Program-made: the position numbers and the translations under genes
The notes under the pieces: model-generated
The model's input: only the letters and a program-made list of their open reading frames with translations
Database searches by the model: none
What the model was told of the DNA's origin: nothing
Shown here: positions 31,982 through 40,153 of the stretch, piece after piece
How the letters are laid out: every line of letters starts with the position of its first letter
Position numbering within the stretch: the first letter of the stretch is position 1
Assembly: GCA_947367115.1 (NCBI GenBank)
Contig: CANBCW010000012.1
Location: forward strand, 1 to 40,153
Origin: an uncultured Clostridia bacterium
Lineage (GTDB): Bacteria; Bacillota; Clostridia; Oscillospirales; Oscillospiraceae
Direction: 5' to 3'
Length of the DNA: 40,153 nucleotides

Positions 31982-32965
31982 TCACAGCATGTGTGCCAGC
32001 ATATCCTCCCGGCTCATCGGGCTCAGATCTGCCGGAGCCACATCGAAAATGGTCTGGCAGCCCGCCACGCCCCGCGCCTTCATCCTCATAGCCGCCCGGG
32101 CACAGGCCACCAGCACACAGGCCGTGAACTGGGGATTGGAGTCCAGCGTCAGCTTATACTCAATGGTCTGGCGGCTTTCGCCGTTCCAGCCGGTGACACC
32201 GCTGCGGATCACGCTGCCGCCATGAGGCAGACCCGCGTGGTCACGGCGCATTTCCTCCATGGTGATGAACTCCACAGTGGTATCGTAATCGGAGAAGTAG
32301 TTGGGCATGGTCTTGATGGCATGCTCAATGGCGGCCTTGTCGGCGCCATCCTCCGCCACAACGTAGCAGTAGCGGGTATGCTTTTCCCGGGTGGTCAGTT
32401 CCGGATTTTCACCGGCACGGACTCTGTCCATCGCTTCCGGTACCGGGATGGTATACTGCCGGCAGTCCAAAACACCGGGGATCCGGCGCACCGCGTCGGA
32501 ATGTCCCTGGCTGACACCCTTGCCCCAGAAGGTATAATCCTTGCCATTGGGCAGGATCGCGGAGGCGTACAGGCGGTTGACGGAGAACAGGCCGGGATCC
32601 CAGCCCACAGAGATGAACGCGATATGCCCGCTCTCGGCAGCAGCCGCATCCACCGCTGCGAAATGCGCGGGGATCGCCGCGTGGGTATCAAAGCTGTCGA
32701 TGACATTGAAATCCCGGGCGATAACAGGGGTCATCTTGGGAAGATCCGTGGCGCTGCCGCCGCACAGGATCATCACATCGATCCGATCCTTCCACGCAGC
32801 AGTCTCGTCCAGGGACAGAACAGGAACATTGGGAGTCAGGATCTTGACTGTCGCAGGATCCCGGCGGGTAAATACCGCGGCCAGCGCCATATCCGGATTT
32901 TGGCGGATGGCGCATTCCACACCCCGAGCCAGATTGCCGTAACCAACAATACCAATGTTAATCAT
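31982..32965 (-). CDS. ddh: meso-Diaminopimelate dehydrogenase
   Basis: 327 aa. NADP-dependent enzyme that turns tetrahydrodipicolinate and ammonia directly into meso-diaminopimelate, bypassing the acyl routes. The N-terminal Rossmann start INIGIVGYGNLARGVE, CGGSATDLPK, VIDSFDTHAAIP, SVGWDPGLFSVNRLYA, FWGKGVSQGHSDAVRRIPGV and YKLTLDSNPQFTA are typical of Ddh. Its length is as expected. It lies between dapA and lysA in one operon, so the cell has a compact three-gene route for lysine and peptidoglycan DAP at this locus. Confidence 0.96.
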   Translation of the reverse strand: MINIGIVGYGNLARGVECAIRQNPDMALAAVFTRRDPATVKILTPNVPVLSLDETAAWKDRIDVMILCGGSATDLPKMTPVIARDFNVIDSFDTHAAIPAHFAAVDAAAAESGHIAFISVGWDPGLFSVNRLYASAILPNGKDYTFWGKGVSQGHSDAVRRIPGVLDCRQYTIPVPEAMDRVRAGENPELTTREKHTRYCYVVAEDGADKAAIEHAIKTMPNYFSDYDTTVEFITMEEMRRDHAGLPHGGSVIRSGVTGWNGESRQTIEYKLTLDSNPQFTACVLVACARAAMRMKARGVAGCQTIFDVAPADLSPMSREDMLAHML

Positions 32966-33022
32966 AAAATCAGCACTTCCTTTAAATCAGAATCGGTCAT
33001 AGTATGTTTATTCGGGCAGAAC

Positions 33023-33913
33023 TTAAACATCCAGCCCCACGCCGCGCATACACTCCAGCAGCACGGCACGGTGCGCCTCATCCATGGGAACCAGCGGCAG
33101 GCGCAGGTAATTTTCGCAGAAGCCCATCGCTGCCATGGCAGCCTTGACGGGGATGGGGTTGACCTCGCAGAACAGGGCATTGATCAACGGCAGATACTGC
33201 TTCTGCAGCTCCATGGCACCGGCAATATCGCCGTCAAAGAACTTCCGGCACAGCTCTGCCGTAGCCTTGGGCGCCACATTGGACAGAACAGAAATGACAC
33301 CCTGTCCGCCGCAGGCCATAATGGGAACGATCTGATCGTCGTTGCCGGAATAGATATCCAGCTTGTCGCCCACCAGCGCCGCAGTCTCCACGATCTTGGA
33401 AATATTGCCGCTGGCTTCCTTGATGGCACAGATCTGAGGGTGCGCCGCGAGCTTGACATAGGTAGCAGGCTCAATGTTCACGCCGGTGCGGGAAGGCACA
33501 TTGTACAGGATGAGGGGCTTTGTGGACGCGTCCGCAATGGCGGTGAACATAGCCACAAGACCCTTTTGCGTGGTCTTATTGTAGTAAGGCGTGACCACCA
33601 GCATGGCATCATAGCCGATCTCACAGGCGTATTTGGTCATGTCGATGGCATAGGCGGTATCGTTGGAGCCGGTACCGGCGATCATGGGAACGCGGCCTGC
33701 GGCGACTTCCAAAGAGAAGCGCAGAACCTCCCGGTGCTCCGCGTCACTCAGGGTGGAATTTTCGCCTGTGGTGCCGCAGATGACCAGCGCGTCGATGCCT
33801 TCCTCGATCTGCCATTCGATCAGTTTCTTCAGTGCGGGATAATCGACACCGTTTTCAGTGGTGGGGGTAATGAGGGCGGTGGCAACGCCCTTGAAAATGC
33901 TCTGGTTTTTCAT
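33023..33913 (-). CDS. dapA: 4-Hydroxy-tetrahydrodipicolinate synthase
   Basis: 296 aa from ATG 33913 (AAGGAG about 9 nt upstream; a longer reading frame extends into the riboswitch terminator and is rejected). TIM-barrel aldolase that condenses pyruvate with aspartate semialdehyde. Landmarks are ALITPTTENGVDYPAL, VICGTTGENSTL, VVTPYYNKTTQKGL, ILYNVPSRTGVNI and the Schiff-base Lys in CAIKEASGNI. It is the first gene of the operon with ddh and lysA, directly behind the lysine riboswitch terminator, so it is repressed when lysine is ample. Confidence 0.97.
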   Translation of the reverse strand: MKNQSIFKGVATALITPTTENGVDYPALKKLIEWQIEEGIDALVICGTTGENSTLSDAEHREVLRFSLEVAAGRVPMIAGTGSNDTAYAIDMTKYACEIGYDAMLVVTPYYNKTTQKGLVAMFTAIADASTKPLILYNVPSRTGVNIEPATYVKLAAHPQICAIKEASGNISKIVETAALVGDKLDIYSGNDDQIVPIMACGGQGVISVLSNVAPKATAELCRKFFDGDIAGAMELQKQYLPLINALFCEVNPIPVKAAMAAMGFCENYLRLPLVPMDEAHRAVLLECMRGVGLDV

Positions 33914-33936
33914 AGAACAGCACTCCTTTTTACAGA

Positions 33937-33971
33937 AAATAAAAAATAACCGATGCAAGCATCGGCTATCA
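33937..33971 (-). terminator. Riboswitch-controlled terminator before dapA
   Basis: Minus-strand stem ATAGCCGATGC/GCATCGGTTAT with a 2-nt loop, followed by TTTTTTATTTT, about 25 bp before dapA. It is the expected OFF switch of the lysine riboswitch. Confidence 0.88.
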
Positions 33972-34031
33972 AAAATCATCGGAATATCCTGCCGCCCCTA
34001 CAAAGGCCGATTCCGGATATATCGGATGAAT

Positions 34032-34195
34032 GATGATAGCACTCCGCACATGCGACAGTCAGACAAGTCTTATTTTGTCTGCCCAGGAAAGCCTTTCGCC
34101 TCAGCTTCCTTCGGCGACGATCCCTTTCCCTCTTGCCCCAGCCCTGCGAAGGCCTCCCGGCAATGGTACTGATGATGCGACGCGCCTCTATCACG
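34032..34195 (-). ncRNA. Lysine riboswitch (L box)
   Basis: Read on the minus strand, the 5' end GTGATAGAGGCGCG pairs with the 3' end AGTGCTATCAT to form P1. The conserved core GGGAAAGGGATCGTCGCCGAAGG (in parts: GGGAAAGG, CGTCGCCGAAGG) and GACTGTCGCA are present at the expected places, closely matching the Bacillus lysC L box. It precedes dapA-ddh-lysA and a terminator hairpin, so lysine binding should cause early termination. Confidence 0.95.
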
Positions 34196-34218
34196 TTACA
34201 TTTATTCTATTTGCTTGC

Positions 34219-34247
34219 AGTGTAGCATACCGGAAAGCATGTGTCAA
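34219..34247 (-). promoter_or_regulatory. Promoter of the lysine operon
   Basis: Minus strand: TTGACA (34242-34247), 17-bp spacer, TACACT (34219-34224). Transcription would begin about 15 bp before the riboswitch P1 stem, giving a leader of roughly 300 nt. The gene-free interval 33914-34382 is fully explained by this promoter, riboswitch and two terminators. Confidence 0.85.
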
Positions 34248-34287
34248 CAAAAAAGTTTAAAACACCATGCAATTTTACGTTGCCACC

Positions 34288-34326
34288 AAAAAACGCAAGG
34301 CACGAAGAGCCGTGCCTTGCGTTTTT
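34288..34326. terminator. Bidirectional terminator after the flavoprotein gene
   Basis: 16-bp perfect stem AAAAACGCAAGGCACG/CGTGCCTTGCGTTTTT with a 6-nt loop, flanked by A and T runs. It serves the flavoprotein gene on the minus strand. Confidence 0.88.
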
Positions 34327-34382
34327 GATGAATCGCCGCAGATTTCTGTGTGGTTTCCGCAATGCGTACTGCTTCCGATCCG

Positions 34383-35756
34383 TTAGGTCAGGCTTTCGGA
34401 AATGCTCCTTGCCACATGCACGCCGCTGGCGGATGCGTGGGACAGGGAGTGGGTGATGCCGCTGCCGTCGCCGATGATGTAAAGTCCGTCGTAGCGGCTC
34501 TGCAAGGTCTCATCCACCTCCACTTCCATGTTGTAGAACTTGACCTCCACACCGTACAGCAGGGTATCGTCATTGGCGGTGCCGGGGGCGATCTTATCCA
34601 GCGCGTAGATCATCTCGATAATGCCGTCCAGCAGACGCTTGGGCAGCACCAGGCTCAGGTCGCCGGGGGTAGCGCTCATGGTGGGGGTGGTAAAGGATTC
34701 CTCAATGCGCTTGGGGGTGCTTCTCTGCCCCCGGATCAGGTCGCCGAAGCGCTGGACGATCACACCGCCGCCCAACATATTGCTCAGGCGCGCGATGGAT
34801 TCGGCGTAGCCGGTGGAGTCCTTGAACGGCTCGGAGAAGTGCTTCGATACCAGCAGCGCAAAGTTGGTATTCTGGGTCTGCTTGGCGGGATCCTCGTAGC
34901 TGTGACCATTGACGGTAATAATGCCATTGGTATTTTCGCTGACCACGCTGCCCTTGGGGTTCATGCAGAAGGTTCGCACCCGGTCACCGTATTTCTGCGT
35001 GCGGTAGACGATCTTGCTTTCGTACAGCTCATCCGTCAGGTGCGAGAACACCTCTGCCGGCAGTTCCACCCGAACACCGATATCCACACGGTTGGACTTG
35101 GTGGGAATATTCAGCTGCTTGCAGACATCCTCCATCCACTTGCTGCCGCTGCGCCCCACCGATACGATACACTTCCGGCAGGTATAGGACGCGTTCCTGC
35201 AAACCACCTGATAACCGCCGTCAATGACCGCGATGGAATCCACTGGAGTATCGAAGAAGAACTCCACCTTCTCCCGCAGGTAACCGTACAGGTTTTCCAG
35301 CACCACATAGTTGATATCCGTACCCAGATGGCGCACAGAAGCATCCAGCAGGTGCAGGGCGTTCTGCATGCAGATCTTCTTAAACTTGGTGCCCGCGGTA
35401 GAGTAGAGCTTAGTGCCCTCACCGCCGAAGCGCAGGTTGATCTCATCCACATAATGCATCAGCTCCAGCGCCTTCTGCTTGCCGATGTATTCGTACAGCG
35501 TGCCGCCGAAATCATTGGTGATATTGTATTTTCCGTCAGAGAACGCACCGGCACCGCCGAATCCGCTCATGATGGAGCAGCTCTTGCAGCTGATGCAGGA
35601 CTTGACCTTCTGGCCGTCAATGGGGCAGCGGCGCTTTTGCAGGGCATGACCGGACTCAAAGACCGCGATCTTCAGCTCCGGGTTTTTCCGCGTCAGTTCA
35701 TAGGCGGAGAAGATACCGCCGGGGCCTGCGCCGATAATGATTACATCATAATTCAT
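34383..35756 (-). CDS. FAD-dependent oxidoreductase (COG2509-like)
   Basis: 457 aa from ATG 35756 (AGGAGGTAACC 4-10 nt upstream; the frame runs on upstream but without support). The N-terminal Rossmann motif YDVIIIGAGPGGIFSAYEL binds FAD. A Cys cluster CPIDGQKVKSCISCKSCSI may hold a metal or Fe-S site, followed by GFGGAGAFSDGKYNI, which is characteristic of this uncharacterised flavoprotein class. The end LYIIGDGSGITHSLSHASASGV is the second FAD motif. The substrate is unknown. It appears monocistronic, with its own terminator, between the lysine operon and the malic enzyme gene. Confidence 0.86.
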   Translation of the reverse strand: MNYDVIIIGAGPGGIFSAYELTRKNPELKIAVFESGHALQKRRCPIDGQKVKSCISCKSCSIMSGFGGAGAFSDGKYNITNDFGGTLYEYIGKQKALELMHYVDEINLRFGGEGTKLYSTAGTKFKKICMQNALHLLDASVRHLGTDINYVVLENLYGYLREKVEFFFDTPVDSIAVIDGGYQVVCRNASYTCRKCIVSVGRSGSKWMEDVCKQLNIPTKSNRVDIGVRVELPAEVFSHLTDELYESKIVYRTQKYGDRVRTFCMNPKGSVVSENTNGIITVNGHSYEDPAKQTQNTNFALLVSKHFSEPFKDSTGYAESIARLSNMLGGGVIVQRFGDLIRGQRSTPKRIEESFTTPTMSATPGDLSLVLPKRLLDGIIEMIYALDKIAPGTANDDTLLYGVEVKFYNMEVEVDETLQSRYDGLYIIGDGSGITHSLSHASASGVHVARSISESLT

Positions 35757-36045
35757 AAGGTTACCTCCTGAAACAAAAAAATGATTATCTACTGGCTCTG
35801 CATAAAAACCGGTAGACAACCATTTAGGGTGGTTTGCAGAAACGCTCAACCATATTATGAGCCTATACCTGATGACATTCCGTACACGTACTAAATTATG
35901 ATATCACAACACACGTGGAAACGCAAGGCTTTCTTCGTGTTTCTTTGATCAAAGTGTAAAAATTGCCAACCTTTTCCGTGCTTAGTATGTGTAATACGCC
36001 CAATAGCGGCTTTCTGTTTGCTTTTTCGCAACCGTCCAGGATGAA
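35757..36045. other. Gene-free interval
   Basis: 290 bp between the flavoprotein start and the malic-enzyme terminator. Only the flavoprotein ribosome site is clear. A possible -10 (CATAAT near 35859 on the minus strand) has no convincing -35. No ORF, repeat or RNA motif is recognised. Confidence 0.4.
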
Positions 36046-36074
36046 AAAAGGCACCCCGGATTGGGGTGCCTTTC
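36046..36074 (-). terminator. Terminator of the malic enzyme gene
   Basis: Stem AAAGGCACCCC/GGGGTGCCTTT with a 6-nt loop, followed on the minus strand by TTTTTT. Confidence 0.88.
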
Positions 36075-36088
36075 GTATATACCGTTTG

Positions 36089-37261
36089 TCAGATGCGGGC
36101 AACACCGCTGGCGCGGGCAGCCTCGGCAACAGCCTTGGCAACGGCGGGGCCGACCCGGGGATCGAAGGCGGCGGGGATGATGTAATCCTCACACAGCTCC
36201 TCGTCGGAGATCAGACCGGCGATGGCCATGGCGGCAGCCATCTTCATCTCCTCATTGATATCGGAAGCGCGGACATCGAAGGTGCCGCGGAAGATGCCGG
36301 GGAAGGCCAGCACATTGTTGACCTGGTTGGGGTAGTCGGAGCGGCCGGTGGAGATCACGCGGGCACCGCCTGCCTTGGCATCCTCGGGGAAGATCTCGGG
36401 AGTGGGGTTGGCGCAGGCGAAGACGATGGCATCCTTGTTCATGGTCTTGACCATCTCCGTGGTCAGGGTGCCGGGAGCGGACACGCCGATGAACACGTCA
36501 GCGCCCACGATCACGTCTGCCAGAGAACCGGAAACCTTATCCAGATTGGTGACCTGAGCCATTTCCTCCTTGATCCAGTTCAGCTTTTCACGGCCGGCAT
36601 AGATCGCGCCGGTGCGGTCAGTCATAATGACATTCTTGAAGCCGGCGGACAGCAGCAGCTTGACGATGGAGATGGCGGCAGCGCCAGCGCCGGAGGTGAC
36701 GATCTTCACGTCCTCCTTCTTCTTGCCCACGACCTTCAGGGCGTTCAGCAGACCAGCCAGGGTAACGATGGCGGTACCATGCTGGTCATCGTGGAAGATC
36801 GGGATATCGCACTTTTCCTTCAGCTTGCGCTCAATCTCAAAGCAGCGGGGCGCGGAGATATCCTCCAGGTTCACGCCGCCAAAAGAGCCGGAGATCATGT
36901 AAACGGTGTTGACGATCTCGTCCACATCCTTGCTCTTGACGCACAGGGGGAACGCATCCACATCACCGAAGGCTTTGAACAGGACGCACTTGCCTTCCAT
37001 AACAGGCATACCGGCCTCAGGGCCGATATCGCCCAGACCCAGAACGGCGGTACCGTCGGTCACGACGGCGCAGAGGTTGTGGCGGCGGGTCAGGTCATAG
37101 CTCTTGCTGACATCCTTCTGGATCTCCAGGCAGGGCTGAGCAACGCCGGGGGTATAAGCCAGGGACAGGTCTTCCTTGGTGGCAACGGGCACAGTGGAAA
37201 CGACCTCGATCTTGCCCTTCCATTCACCGTGCAGGCGCAGGGATTCCTTTGCGTAATCCAT
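36089..37261 (-). CDS. NAD(P)-dependent malic enzyme
   Basis: 390 aa. Catalyses oxidative decarboxylation of malate to pyruvate in the cytoplasm. The N-terminal malic domain shows [41 protein letters not shown] and [12 protein letters not shown]; the metal site is [23 protein letters not shown], and the NAD domain shows [20 protein letters not shown] and [15 protein letters not shown]. Its length matches the short bacterial form without a phosphotransacetylase domain. The ATG has AAAAGGAG upstream. It lies 105 bp after ldh on the same strand, and both act around pyruvate, so cotranscription is likely. A hairpin (AGGGGAGAG/CTCTCCCCT) lies between them but lacks a T-tract. Confidence 0.96.
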   Translation of the reverse strand: MDYAKESLRLHGEWKGKIEVVSTVPVATKEDLSLAYTPGVAQPCLEIQKDVSKSYDLTRRHNLCAVVTDGTAVLGLGDIGPEAGMPVMEGKCVLFKAFGDVDAFPLCVKSKDVDEIVNTVYMISGSFGGVNLEDISAPRCFEIERKLKEKCDIPIFHDDQHGTAIVTLAGLLNALKVVGKKKEDVKIVTSGAGAAAISIVKLLLSAGFKNVIMTDRTGAIYAGREKLNWIKEEMAQVTNLDKVSGSLADVIVGADVFIGVSAPGTLTTEMVKTMNKDAIVFACANPTPEIFPEDAKAGGARVISTGRSDYPNQVNNVLAFPGIFRGTFDVRASDINEEMKMAAAMAIAGLISDEELCEDYIIPAAFDPRVGPAVAKAVAEAARASGVARI

Positions 37262-37366
37262 GATTGGTTTTCTCCTTTTATATGATATGTTTTTGTTTGT
37301 TAATAGAATTATGACCGGCAGAACGGCGGTGAGGGGAGAGCCGAAACTCTCCCCTGATATTGATAC

Positions 37367-38311
37367 TTAGAATTCCACCTGATTGATAACGGACTTCAGC
37401 TTCTCGGCGCTGAGCTTCATCTTGCCCATCTCTTCCTCAGTCAGAGGATTGAGGATCTTGCCGCGGACACCGCTGCGGTCCACCAGCACCAGGGTAGACA
37501 GGCACACATCGTCCACGCCGTACTCACCGTGCATCATGGTGGAAACGGTCAGCGCAGAACCGGCATCGGAGTAGATGCACTTGCAGATGTGGCAAACGGA
37601 CATGGCGACGGCGTAGAAGGTCGCGCCCTTGTTCTCGATGATCTGGGCACCGGACTTCTTGACGAACTCCTCCACCTCGGCGTAATCCTTATTCCACTCG
37701 ATGCGGTCCTTGTCAGGGGAGTGGTCACGGTAATCATCCACATGGTTGTTGGCAATGTGCGCCAGAGACCAGGGTACGAACTGGCTGTCGCCATGCTCGC
37801 CGTAGACATGGGCGTGAACATTCTTGGGGCTGATGCAGAAACGCTTGGCCAGGGTGGACTGCAGGCGGCTGGTATCCAGGATGGTGCCGGAGCCGATGAT
37901 CTGCTTCTCAGGGATGCCGGAGATCTTGTGGAACACATAGGTCAGCACGTCCACAGGGTTGGACACGATGACATAGATGGCATTGGGCGCGTACTGGGTC
38001 ACATTTTCGGCAACGCTCTTGAGAATGTTGACATTGACCTGAGCCAGATCCAGGCGGGTCATGCCGGGCTTTCTGGCCACGCCGCAGGTGATGATCACGA
38101 TGTCGGAGCCTTCCACATCGGGATAGTCACCGGCACGGACGACAGCAGGGGAGCAGAAAGGAGCGCCCTGATAGATATCCAGAGCCTCGCCGATGGCCTT
38201 CTTCTGATTCACATCGACCAGCACGATCTCAGAGGCTACGCCCTGGATCATCAGGTCATTCGCGATGGTAGCGCCGACAGAACCGGCACCGATCACACTG
38301 ATTTTACCCAT
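37367..38311 (-). CDS. ldh: L-lactate dehydrogenase
   Basis: 314 aa. Reduces pyruvate to L-lactate with NADH. The Rossmann start is KISVIGAGSVGATIANDLM, and the NAD-specific Asp is in VLVDVNQKKA. The active-site loop is CGVARKPGMTRLDL; the substrate loop Arg in MTRLDL together with GEHGDSQFVPWS and its catalytic His favours lactate over malate dehydrogenase. In malate dehydrogenases the loop usually reads PRKPGMSRDD, so MDH is the alternative, but VSNPVDVLTYVFHKISG and overall length fit LDH. A strong promoter and AGGAGG lie upstream. It is followed by the malic enzyme gene. Confidence 0.92.
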   Translation of the reverse strand: MGKISVIGAGSVGATIANDLMIQGVASEIVLVDVNQKKAIGEALDIYQGAPFCSPAVVRAGDYPDVEGSDIVIITCGVARKPGMTRLDLAQVNVNILKSVAENVTQYAPNAIYVIVSNPVDVLTYVFHKISGIPEKQIIGSGTILDTSRLQSTLAKRFCISPKNVHAHVYGEHGDSQFVPWSLAHIANNHVDDYRDHSPDKDRIEWNKDYAEVEEFVKKSGAQIIENKGATFYAVAMSVCHICKCIYSDAGSALTVSTMMHGEYGVDDVCLSTLVLVDRSGVRGKILNPLTEEEMGKMKLSAEKLKSVINQVEF

Positions 38312-38380
38312 GATTTTTTCCTCCTGAAATGAACACGCGGCCGCCTGAGGCGGCTTATTCGTTCGATTTTTACCGAAAGA

Positions 38381-38409
38381 ACTATAGCATTTCCCCCATA
38401 AAAAGTCAA
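38381..38409 (-). promoter_or_regulatory. Promoter of ldh
   Basis: Minus strand: TTGACT (38404-38409), 17-bp spacer, TATAGT (38381-38386). Between it and the start lies a stem GCCGCC/GGCGGC (about 38339-38354). Confidence 0.82.
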
Positions 38410-38524
38410 CCGCCCACGGCCTGTCTCGGAAAAATACGGCATATTGGCAAAATGGAGCCGCCTTTTCGGCAAAATTTATGGCAAATCAGAAATAGCCCCC
38501 GGGACTTTCATCCCCCCGGGGGGC

Positions 38525-38553
38525 TTGCGCGGGCGATCCCGGCGCAGTAAAAT
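38525..38553 (+). promoter_or_regulatory. Promoter of the ECF S component-methyltransferase unit
   Basis: TTGCGC (38525-38530), 17-bp spacer, TAAAAT (38548-38553), about 30 bp before the start codon. A GC-rich CCCCCGGG stem lies just upstream. Confidence 0.6.
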
Positions 38554-38583
38554 AGGCTCACAAACAGATGAGAGGTATTCCCT

Positions 38584-39150
38584 ATGAACAATATGACGAA
38601 TATGACGGCAATCAAACGCGCCGTGGTCTGTGCCGCCTGCATCGCCCTGTGCTGTGTGCTGCCTGTGGCATTTCACAGTGTGGGTCTTGGCAGCGTTCTT
38701 TCTCCCATGCACCTGCCGGTGCTGCTGTGCGGGCTGGTCTGCGGCGGCTGGTACGGCCTGTTCTGCGGCCTCGCCGGCCCTCTGCTTTCCAGCATGCTCA
38801 CCGGTATGCCCGGTGCCATGGGTCTGATGACGATGGTTCCGGAGCTGATGGCCTACGGCCTGTTCTCCGGCCTTGCCATGAAGCTCGTCCGCACCCGCAG
38901 TCTCTACGCCGATATGTACATCAGCCTGATCGCCGCCATGGTGCTGGGCCGCATCGTCGGCGGCATCGCGCAGGTGGTCACCATCCGGCTGATGGTTATT
39001 GACTTGGCATACACAGCCTACATCTGGATCCAGTCCTATTTCGTGGTGTCGTTCCCCGGTATTGTGATTCAGTTGATTCTGGTTCCCGCGGTGACACTGA
39101 TGCTGATGAAGGCAAAGGTCATTCCCACCCGCTACCCCAAGATCGCTTGA
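38584..39150 (+). CDS. ECF transporter S component
   Basis: 188-aa protein with about six membrane helices and the S-component look: SPMHLPVLLCGLVCGGWYGLFCGLAGPLLS, then PGAMGLMTMVPELMAYGLFSGLAMKL (given here as separate motifs), a Gly-rich loop MVLGRIVGGIAQV, and a last helix VIQLILVPAVTLMLMK. S components bind a vitamin or metal and use a shared EcfAAT module encoded elsewhere. The substrate cannot be read directly. The next gene, 12 bp downstream, has a His-rich metal-binding linker, which hints at a metal or a metal-containing cofactor such as cobalamin; this is inference. The start is ATG with AGAGG upstream. Confidence 0.82.
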   Translation: MNNMTNMTAIKRAVVCAACIALCCVLPVAFHSVGLGSVLSPMHLPVLLCGLVCGGWYGLFCGLAGPLLSSMLTGMPGAMGLMTMVPELMAYGLFSGLAMKLVRTRSLYADMYISLIAAMVLGRIVGGIAQVVTIRLMVIDLAYTAYIWIQSYFVVSFPGIVIQLILVPAVTLMLMKAKVIPTRYPKIA

Positions 39151-39162
39151 CAGGAGTTTTTC

Positions 39163-40014
39163 ATGGAAAAGAAAGAGATCGCCGCTTTTTTTGACCGCTG
39201 CGCCCCCTGGTGGGACGCGGATATGATCCGCAATGAAGACATCATCGCCACCATTTTGGACAACGGCGGCATCAAAGCAGGCATTGACGTGCTGGATGTA
39301 GCCTGCGGCACCGGTGTGCTGTTCCCGGATTACTTGAAGCGGGGTGTTGCCTCCGTCACCGGTATCGACATTTCCCCGGAGATGGCGAAAACCGCCAAAT
39401 CGAAATTCCCGCAGGTCAACGTCATCTGCGGCGATGTGGAAACCACGGAATTTGACGGTCAATTCGATGCCGTCATGGTCTACAACGCCTTCCCCCATTT
39501 CCCCGATCCGGCTCACCTGATCGAGATTTTGGCTGGCCTTACCAAGCCCGGCGGAAGGCTGTCCGTGGCGCACGGCATGAGCCGGGCGGCGCTGACGGAT
39601 CATCATAAACGAGCCAGCGCCGTGTCCATTGATCTGCTGGAGGAAAACGAGCTGGCAGACCTGTTCGCCCCTTACTTTGATGTAGATGTGATCATCTCCA
39701 ACGACCGGATGTATCAGGTTTCCGGTGTGCGCCGGGCAGGTGACGTACACAGCCACGGCGGTCACAGCCATGCCCATTCCCACAGCCATCCTCACAGCCA
39801 CGGCACCCCTATGGAGGAACTGCTGGCTCTGATGAAGTTCATGGTGAACCACAATGACGCGCACGCGCAGGAGCTGGCGGAGCTGGCAGGCCAGCTTAAG
39901 GATGTGGGGAAGCTCCACGCTTACCGCAAGCTCATGGATGCCGTTGCCAGCTTTGATATGGCAAACGCCCAGTTGGACGCGGTTCTGAAGGAGCTGTCCG
40001 CAGAGGAAGCCTGA
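39163..40014 (+). CDS. SAM methyltransferase with His-rich linker
   Basis: 283 aa. The N-terminal half (about 1-185) is a class I methyltransferase: motif I is VLDVACGTGVLFPDYL, motif II TGIDISPEMAKTA, motif III VICGDVETTEF, and PGGRLSVAHGMSR is the post-motif segment. A linker at about 196-212 holds roughly nine His in the pattern HSHxGHSHAHSHSHPHSH. The C-terminal 65 residues (MEELLALMKFMVNHNDAHAQELAELA, in parts: FMVNHNDAHAQEL) form a helical domain with further His. His-rich runs bind Ni, Co or Zn in metal chaperones and transporters. The pairing with an ECF S component suggests metal or corrinoid handling. The ATG has AGGAG upstream. Confidence 0.86.
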   Translation: MEKKEIAAFFDRCAPWWDADMIRNEDIIATILDNGGIKAGIDVLDVACGTGVLFPDYLKRGVASVTGIDISPEMAKTAKSKFPQVNVICGDVETTEFDGQFDAVMVYNAFPHFPDPAHLIEILAGLTKPGGRLSVAHGMSRAALTDHHKRASAVSIDLLEENELADLFAPYFDVDVIISNDRMYQVSGVRRAGDVHSHGGHSHAHSHSHPHSHGTPMEELLALMKFMVNHNDAHAQELAELAGQLKDVGKLHAYRKLMDAVASFDMANAQLDAVLKELSAEEA

Positions 40015-40036
40015 TTTTTCCCACGGAGATGCCCCA

Positions 40037-40065
40037 TTGACCGTCTGTTTTTGCCTGAGTATATA
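40037..40065 (+). promoter_or_regulatory. Candidate promoter at the right edge
   Basis: TTGACC (40037-40042), 17-bp spacer, TATATA (40060-40065). It presumably serves a gene beyond the window. The last 139 bp hold no gene. Confidence 0.6.
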
Positions 40066-40153
40066 TGAAAATCCGGTGGCGCATTGTAAAATGAACCTGC
40101 AATAGAGACAACAAAATATCCATAGTGACGATCCAGTGGTAAAATTAAGCTAC

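Noticed and set aside
31037..33949. A very long open frame on the plus strand (about 970 codons) across lysA, ddh and dapA
   Set aside because: It is antisense to three well-recognised enzymes with riboswitch control. The translation has no known domain and arises from high third-position GC.
34350..35771. Open frame antisense to the flavoprotein gene
   Set aside because: The opposite strand encodes a recognisable FAD protein with motifs at both ends; this frame has none.
40080..40153. Start of another gene or insertion element at the right edge
   Set aside because: Only short A/T-rich similarity to the AIM24 promoter region is seen; too little sequence to support a call.

Overview
The window comes from a Gram-positive anaerobe of the Clostridia, most likely an Oscillospirales/Oscillospiraceae-type gut bacterium. 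This rests on RNase Y, the lysine-riboswitch-controlled dapA-ddh-lysA operon with meso-DAP dehydrogenase, Firmicute-type promoters (TTGACA-17-TATAAT-like), an ECF S component, and many lipoproteins with clostridial architecture. No rRNA, CRISPR array, integrase or transposase gene was seen.

Layout. Positions 1-2.8 kb are core: rny (minus) and a divergent AIM24-family gene. From 2.8 to 20.1 kb lies an accessory hot spot organised around tRNA-Leu(UAG). It has two degenerate 5' tRNA-like pieces (2827, 2988), one intact tRNA (3911-3993) and a series of displaced 3' tRNA ends (16768, 19006, 19197, 20087). Between them are: a lone AAA ATPase; a zinc-ribbon/DUF2188/coiled-coil-TIR cassette, possibly defence; a pair of unknown minus-strand genes; and a SigV/RsiV-like ECF sigma/anti-sigma locus coupled to an MBOAT acyltransferase and three SGNH/DHHW proteins, apparently read from two near-identical ECF promoters. 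After these come a satD-DUF3307 pair enclosed by paired palindromes, a metY-Rrf2 sulfur unit with a polycysteine upstream peptide and a MITE, and a small XRE-regulator element between 175-bp direct repeats.

Positions 20.3-30.5 kb form one minus-strand block: a small secreted protein, then five tandem paralogous lipoproteins with a conserved Cys/His motif, then an ABC ATPase and permease. Near-identical hairpins separate several of the genes, and the 24-codon tail of a sixth paralog remains.

Positions 30.6-38.4 kb are metabolic genes on the minus strand. lysA, ddh and dapA sit behind a clear lysine riboswitch and intrinsic terminator; a COG2509-like flavoprotein, malic enzyme and L-lactate dehydrogenase follow. 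The right end (38.5-40.0 kb, plus strand) holds an ECF-transporter S component and a methyltransferase with a histidine-rich linker.

The most interesting items are the candidate lysozyme/envelope-stress O-acetylation regulon, the polycysteine leader peptide of metY split from its gene by a MITE, the satD cassette with matching 29-bp-spaced double palindromes, the serial tRNA-Leu integration scars, and the lipoprotein array. All functional assignments rest on reading the sequence by eye; no database search was possible.
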